Notes under the pieces: model-generated
What the model was told of the DNA's origin: nothing
The model's database searches: none
The model's input: only the letters and a program-made list of their open reading frames with translations
Shown: piece by piece, positions 31,153-35,178 of the stretch
How positions within the stretch are numbered: position 1 is the stretch's first letter
How the letters are laid out: each line of letters opens with the position of its first letter
Translations under genes and position numbers: made by a program
DNA from: Frateuria hangzhouensis
Lineage (GTDB): Bacteria; Pseudomonadota; Gammaproteobacteria; Xanthomonadales; Rhodanobacteraceae
NCBI RefSeq assembly: GCF_026410505.1
Contig: NZ_JAPMIU010000020.1
Coordinates: forward strand, 1 to 35,178
Direction: 5' to 3'
Length of the DNA: 35,178 bases

Positions 31153-32847
31153 ATGCCCACGCTCTCCGAACTCGAACACATCAAGGCAGCGAGCCGGCAA
31201 CTGCGCGGCTCCATCGCCGAGGGCCTGGCCGACGCCGTCACCGGCGCCATCGGCGCGGCCGATACCAAGCTGCTGAAGTTCCACGGCAGCTACCAGCAGG
31301 ACGACCGCGAACTGCGCGAGGAACGCCGCAGGCAAAAGCTCGAACCGCTGTACGCCTTCATGCTGCGCGCCCGACTGCCCGGCGGCGTGGTCACGCCGGC
31401 GCAGTGGCGGGTGTTCGACCGGCTTGCCAGCGAATACGCCAGCAGCGGCCTGCGCATCACCACGCGGCAGACCTTCCAGTGGCACGGCATCCTCAAGCGC
31501 GACCTGAAAGCCACCATCGCGGCGATCCACCACGCCATGGCCAGCACCATCGCCGCCTGCGGCGACGTGCTGCGCAACGTGGTCAGCACGCCGCTGCCGG
31601 TGCAGTCGGCGGCGCATGCCGAGGCCTATGCCTGGGCGGCGAAACTCTCCGAAGAACTGGCGCCGCGGACCACCGCGTACCACGAGCTGTGGCTGGACGG
31701 CGAAAAGCTGGCCGGCGAGCCGGAGCCCGAGCCGCTGTACGGCAAGGCCTATCTGCCGCGCAAGTTCAAGATCGGCCTGGCCATCCCGCCGCTCAACGAC
31801 ATCGACGTGTTCGCGCAGGACCTGGGGCTGATCGCGATCGCCGAGGATGGCAGGCTCGCCGGTTTCAACCTCGCCATTGGCGGCGGCATGGGCGCCACGC
31901 ACGGCGATCCGGCGACCTATCCGCGCCTGGCCGAGGTGATCGGCTTCGTCACGCCCGACCAGCTGCGCGATGCCGCCGGGCAGATCATCGCGATCCAGCG
32001 CGACTGGGGCGACCGCAGCGAGCGCAAGCACGCGCGCCTGAAGTACACACTCGACGACCGCGGCACCGACGTGTTCAAGGCCGAACTGGAACGCCGCCTG
32101 GGCTTCGCCCTGCAGCCGGTGCGGCCCTACCGCTTCGACCACAACGGCGACCGCTACGGCTGGCTGCAGGGCGAGGACGGCCGCTGGCACCTGACCCTGC
32201 ACATCGAGTCAGGCCGCCTGCAGGATCGCGGCGAACAAAGGCTGCTCAGCGGCATGCGCGAGCTGGCCGGCGTGCACACCGGCGATTTCCGCCTCACCTG
32301 CAACCAGAACGTGATCATCGCCAACGTGGAGGCGGGCGACCGCGCGCGCATCGACGCCATCGTCGCGGCGCACGGCATGGACGGCTACCGCCGCCAGAGC
32401 GCCATCCGCCGCCACGCCATCGCCTGCGTGGCGCTGCCCACCTGCGGGCTCGCCATGGCCGAGAGCGAGCGCTACCTGCCGACGCTCCTGGAGAAACTCG
32501 AGGCGCGGCTGGATCGCCACGGCCTGTGCGATGCGCCGATCCTGCTGCGCCTGTCCGGCTGCCCCAATGGCTGCTCGCGGCCGTACCTGGGCGAGATCGC
32601 GCTGGTCGGCCGCGCCCCCGGCCGCTACGACCTGCGACTGGGTGCCGACGCCGTCGGCCAGCGCCTCAATCGCCTGTACCGGGAGAACGTGGACGAAGCG
32701 GCCATTCTCGACGCGCTCGAACCGCTGTTCGCCCGTTATGCCGCCGAACGCACGGCAGGCGAGGGTTTCGGCGACTTCCTTCTGCGCTGCGGTGTCCTGG
32801 CCGGTGGCTCACCTGCGCGGCACATTCCGACCGAGGTGAGCGCATGA
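31153..32847 (+). CDS. cysI: Sulfite reductase hemoprotein beta subunit
   Basis: The 564-residue siroheme/[4Fe-4S] enzyme reduces sulfite to sulfide with six electrons. The two duplicated ferredoxin-like halves are visible, with siroheme-binding basic residues in [12 protein letters not shown]. Cluster ligands appear as C-x5-C in [11 protein letters not shown] and C-x3-C in [10 protein letters not shown]. Length agrees with CysI. The ATG is three bases after the cysJ stop, and its own stop overlaps the cysH ATG (ATGA), so the operon is tightly coupled. Confidence 0.96.
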   Translation: MPTLSELEHIKAASRQLRGSIAEGLADAVTGAIGAADTKLLKFHGSYQQDDRELREERRRQKLEPLYAFMLRARLPGGVVTPAQWRVFDRLASEYASSGLRITTRQTFQWHGILKRDLKATIAAIHHAMASTIAACGDVLRNVVSTPLPVQSAAHAEAYAWAAKLSEELAPRTTAYHELWLDGEKLAGEPEPEPLYGKAYLPRKFKIGLAIPPLNDIDVFAQDLGLIAIAEDGRLAGFNLAIGGGMGATHGDPATYPRLAEVIGFVTPDQLRDAAGQIIAIQRDWGDRSERKHARLKYTLDDRGTDVFKAELERRLGFALQPVRPYRFDHNGDRYGWLQGEDGRWHLTLHIESGRLQDRGEQRLLSGMRELAGVHTGDFRLTCNQNVIIANVEAGDRARIDAIVAAHGMDGYRRQSAIRRHAIACVALPTCGLAMAESERYLPTLLEKLEARLDRHGLCDAPILLRLSGCPNGCSRPYLGEIALVGRAPGRYDLRLGADAVGQRLNRLYRENVDEAAILDALEPLFARYAAERTAGEGFGDFLLRCGVLAGGSPARHIPTEVSA

Positions 32848-33566
32848 GCGCGGCGCTGTTCCGGCAAGCCGCGCGGGAGCCGCAGGCGCTGGCCGAAGTC
32901 AACGCGCGGCTGGCCGGGCTCGACGCCGAGGCCCGCGTCGCCTGGGCGCTGGAGCACGTGCCGGGCGAGCACGTGCTGTCGTCCAGTTTCGGTGCGCAGG
33001 CGGCCGTGTCGCTGCACATGGTCACGCGGCAGCGGCCGGATATCCCGGTGGTGCTGATCGACACCGGCTACCTGTTTGCGGAAACCTACCGCTTCGTCGA
33101 TGAGCTCGCCGCGCGCTTCGATCTCAACCTCAAGACCTACCGCGCCCCGCTGGGCCCGGCCTGGATGGAGGCCCGCCACGGCCGGCTGTGGGAGCAGGGC
33201 ATCGAGGGCCTGGACCGCTACAACCGGATGCGCAAGGTCGAGCCGATGCAGCGGGCGCTGGCCGAGCTGGGCGCCGTCGGCTGGTTCGCCGGCCTGCGCC
33301 GCAGCCAGGCGCGCACCCGCGCCGACGTGGCCTTCGCCGAGCATCGCCATGGCCGCTGGAAATTCCATCCGCTGGCCGACTGGCTCGATCGCGACGTGGG
33401 GATTTACCTCAAGCGCCACGGCTTGCCGTATCACCCGCTGTGGGACCAAGGCTACACCTCGATCGGCGATGTGCACACCAGCCACCGCTGGGAGCCGGGA
33501 ATGGATCCGGAAGACACCCGCTTCTTCGGTCTCAAGCGTGAATGCGGCCTGCACAATATCGTCTGA
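32844..33566 (+). CDS. cysH: Phosphoadenylyl-sulfate (PAPS) reductase
   Basis: The 240-residue thioredoxin-dependent enzyme reduces PAPS to sulfite. It has the PP-loop-like [10 protein letters not shown] (about 47-56), the DTGYLF motif, and the C-terminal catalytic Cys in [10 protein letters not shown] (C234). The CC...CxxC cluster motif of APS reductases is absent, so this is the PAPS type, like E. coli CysH. It therefore needs an APS kinase (CysC), which is not in the window. ATG 32844 overlaps the cysI stop. Confidence 0.94.
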   Translation: MSAALFRQAAREPQALAEVNARLAGLDAEARVAWALEHVPGEHVLSSSFGAQAAVSLHMVTRQRPDIPVVLIDTGYLFAETYRFVDELAARFDLNLKTYRAPLGPAWMEARHGRLWEQGIEGLDRYNRMRKVEPMQRALAELGAVGWFAGLRRSQARTRADVAFAEHRHGRWKFHPLADWLDRDVGIYLKRHGLPYHPLWDQGYTSIGDVHTSHRWEPGMDPEDTRFFGLKRECGLHNIV

Positions 33567-33614
33567 GCGCTGCACTAGCCTTGGGCAGGGATCGGTCATG
33601 GGAGGACAGGCGAC

Positions 33615-34826
33615 ATGCGCGTGACGGCCTTCGCGGATACCGGCGCCACCGGCCGGCTGATCGAGCCGCATGGTGGCCGGCTCAAGGATCTCTACCTGCC
33701 GCCGGAGGAGGCCGAGGCGCTGAAGCAGCGCGTCGATACCTTGCCATCGCTGCAACTCGATACGCGCCAGCTATGCGACCTGGAATTGCTGCTGTCGGGG
33801 GCGTTCTCGCCGCTGGAAGGTTTCCTCGACCGCCGCGACTACAGCGGTGTGGTCGAGAACATGCGCCTGGCCGACGGCGCGCTGTGGCCGATGCCGATCA
33901 CGCTGGACGTGGACGAGGCATTCTCGGCCGGCCTCTCGCCCGGCAGCGAGGTGGTGTTGCGCGATGGCGAAGGCCGACCGCTGGCCGTACTCCAGGTGCG
34001 TGACATCTATTGGCCGGACCGCCGGCACGAGGCGCTGCACGTATTCGGCACCAGCGACCGCACGCACCCGGGCGTGGCCGAATTGCTCGAGCGTACCCGG
34101 CCGGTCTACCTGGGCGGCCGCGTGACCGGCATCCAGCCGCCCGCGCACCCGGACTTCGCCGAACTGCGCGACACCCCGCGCAGCCTGCGCGCCTGGTTCG
34201 AGGCCAACGGCTGGAGCCGCATCGTCGCCTTCCAGACCCGCAACCCCATGCATCGCGCGCATCGCGAGCTGACCCTGCGCGCCGCCGAGCAGGTTGGCGC
34301 CCGCCTGCTGATCCAGCCCTCGGTCGGCCGTACCAAACCGGACGACGTCGATTACTCCACCCGCGTGCGCTGCTACCGTGCGCTGCTGGCGCACTATCCC
34401 GAAGGCCAGGCCAAGCTCTCGCTGCTGCCGCTGGCCATGCGCATGGGCGGCCCGCGCGAAGCGATGTGGCACGCGCTCATCCGCAAGAACTACGGCGCCA
34501 GCCACTTCATCGTCGGGCGCGACCATGCCGGGCCGGGCAAGGACGCCAGCGGCAAGCCGTTCTATGGACCGTACGAAGCCCAGCAGCTGCTGGAGCAGCA
34601 CCAGGACGAACTCGGCATCCGCATCGTGCCGTTCCCGGCGATGGTGTATGCGGTCAACCGCGACGCCTACATCCCCGTCAACGAGGTAACGCCTGTCGAC
34701 GAGGTGCGCGACATCTCCGGCACCGAACTGCGGCGCCGCCTGCGCGAGGGCAGCGAGATCCCCGCCTGGTTCTCCTTCCCCGACGTGGTGAAGATCCTGC
34801 GCGAGCAGCATCCGGTCAGGCGGTAA
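33615..34826 (+). CDS. sat: Sulfate adenylyltransferase, single-chain type
   Basis: The 403-residue ATP sulfurylase makes APS from sulfate and ATP, the first step of the pathway. A PUA-like N-terminal domain (about 1-165, LLLSGAFSPLEGFLDRRDY) is followed by the catalytic domain with QTRNPMHRAHRE and the second nucleotide motif FIVGRDHAGPG. It is the homo-oligomeric Sat type, not the GTPase-linked CysD/CysN pair. No fused APS kinase is present at the C-terminus, since the protein ends at ILREQHPVRR. The start is ATG 33615 with GGAGGA eight bases upstream. It lies 48 bases after cysH in the same operon. Confidence 0.95.
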   Translation: MRVTAFADTGATGRLIEPHGGRLKDLYLPPEEAEALKQRVDTLPSLQLDTRQLCDLELLLSGAFSPLEGFLDRRDYSGVVENMRLADGALWPMPITLDVDEAFSAGLSPGSEVVLRDGEGRPLAVLQVRDIYWPDRRHEALHVFGTSDRTHPGVAELLERTRPVYLGGRVTGIQPPAHPDFAELRDTPRSLRAWFEANGWSRIVAFQTRNPMHRAHRELTLRAAEQVGARLLIQPSVGRTKPDDVDYSTRVRCYRALLAHYPEGQAKLSLLPLAMRMGGPREAMWHALIRKNYGASHFIVGRDHAGPGKDASGKPFYGPYEAQQLLEQHQDELGIRIVPFPAMVYAVNRDAYIPVNEVTPVDEVRDISGTELRRRLREGSEIPAWFSFPDVVKILREQHPVRR

Positions 34827-34830
34827 CCCT

Positions 34831-34861
34831 TGCTCCCTCTCCCCAGAGGGTAGAGGGAGCA
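34831..34861. terminator. Possible hairpin after sat
   Basis: A perfect 10-bp stem, TGCTCCCTCT (34831-34840) with AGAGGGAGCA (34852-34861), starts four bases after the sat stop codon. There is no T-run, so it may stabilise the mRNA or be just one arm of the repeat family rather than an intrinsic terminator. Confidence 0.4.
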
Positions 34862-35178
34862 GAAGCGAGGCTCGCGGCTGATGCTTCTTCTCCGAGGCGA
34901 TGACGACCCTGCGCGAGCAGCGTCGGGTCAGGCCGTAGCCTTACTCCCTCTCCCCTCCGGGGAGAGGGCTGGGGTGAGGCTCTGGGAAGAGGGCTGGGGT
35001 GAGGCGCCGGAGCTTGCGGGGAACGGTGCGCGTGCGATTCTTTCGATCTTCAAGAAAACCAAGAGCTTTCACCCAGCCCAAGCCAACATCTTCGCGAGCC
35101 CCGCCCCCTCACCCCAACCCTCTCCCCGGAGGGGAGAGGGAGCAGAAGCGAGGCTCGCGGCTGATGCTTCTTCTCCGA
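34852..35178. repeat. 44-bp exact direct repeat at 34852-34895 and 35135-35178
   Basis: The two copies begin AGAGGGAGCAGAAGCGAGGC and end CTTCTTCTCCGA, 283 bases apart, with no mismatch. The second copy is cut by the window edge and may be longer. Each copy can fold (AGAAGC...GCTTCT). No gene is seen in the 350 bases after sat; the whole stretch is made of such repeats. Confidence 0.9.
34944..35142. repeat. CTCCCTCTCCCC-type long inverted repeat
   Basis: The left arm (34944-34979) and right arm (35107-35142) are reverse complements over 36 bases with one visible mismatch; each starts or ends with CTCCCTCTCCCCTCCGGGGA or its complement. Just right of the left arm the phrase GAGGGCTGGGGTGAGGC is repeated (34964-34980 and 34989-35005). 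The same family lies inside the suc operon at 13340-13466. Confidence 0.85.

Noticed and set aside
29284-33566. Long open frames on both strands over cysJIH (reverse 29284-32202, forward 29289-33566 in another frame)
   Set aside because: cysJ, cysI and cysH are recognised in their own frames with conserved motifs. The last part of the second frame is simply cysH itself, which starts at 32844.

Overview
The window looks like a high-GC gammaproteobacterial chromosome of the Xanthomonadales, most likely Rhodanobacteraceae (Dyella / Luteibacter / Rhodanobacter type). This rests on gene content, on REP-like intergenic hairpins of the GTAGGAG type, and on very high third-position GC in the core genes. 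The genus is an inference; no rRNA is present.

Bases 1 to about 7203 are the right-hand part of an integrated genomic island, visibly less GC-rich than the rest. It ends at a 3' fragment of a tRNA-Leu(UAA) gene (7144-7203), the expected attR of an element that entered the 3' half of that tRNA; the intact tRNA and left end should lie outside the window. Inside are a P4-type tyrosine integrase (5639-6970), an AlpA-like regulator between two unrecognised genes (3564-5396), and a divergent pair resembling yfjI and yfjJ of E. coli CP4-57. The YfjJ-like protein carries an H-x-H motif and a downstream YLTK motif, as in HUH replication initiators. The 860-bp gap between the pair holds a perfect 18-bp palindrome. 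At the far left an IS3-family element has cut off the 3' end of the yfjI-like gene.

Bases 7204-17533 are core genome: peroxiredoxin, an hsp20-cbpA heat-shock pair, a PilH-like response regulator, an AcuI/YhdH-type reductase, a LOG-family hydrolase, and the 2-oxoglutarate dehydrogenase operon sucA-sucB-lpd. Bases 17864-26618 are a signalling region. A very large soluble hybrid histidine kinase with nine tandem 92-residue HAMP-type repeats is followed 15 bp later by a second hybrid kinase that begins with a receiver domain. Divergent from them is a small operon of a winged-helix protein and two small membrane proteins, with a palindrome inside its predicted promoter.

Bases 26695-34826 hold a DUF7931-like protein, the ribosomal oxygenase RoxA, a TauE/SafE-type transporter and, divergently, a compact assimilatory sulfate reduction operon cysJ-cysI-cysH-sat. 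It uses a single-chain ATP sulfurylase and a PAPS-type reductase. The last 350 bases are non-coding and packed with nested direct and inverted repeats, including a degraded copy of the 3' end of sat.
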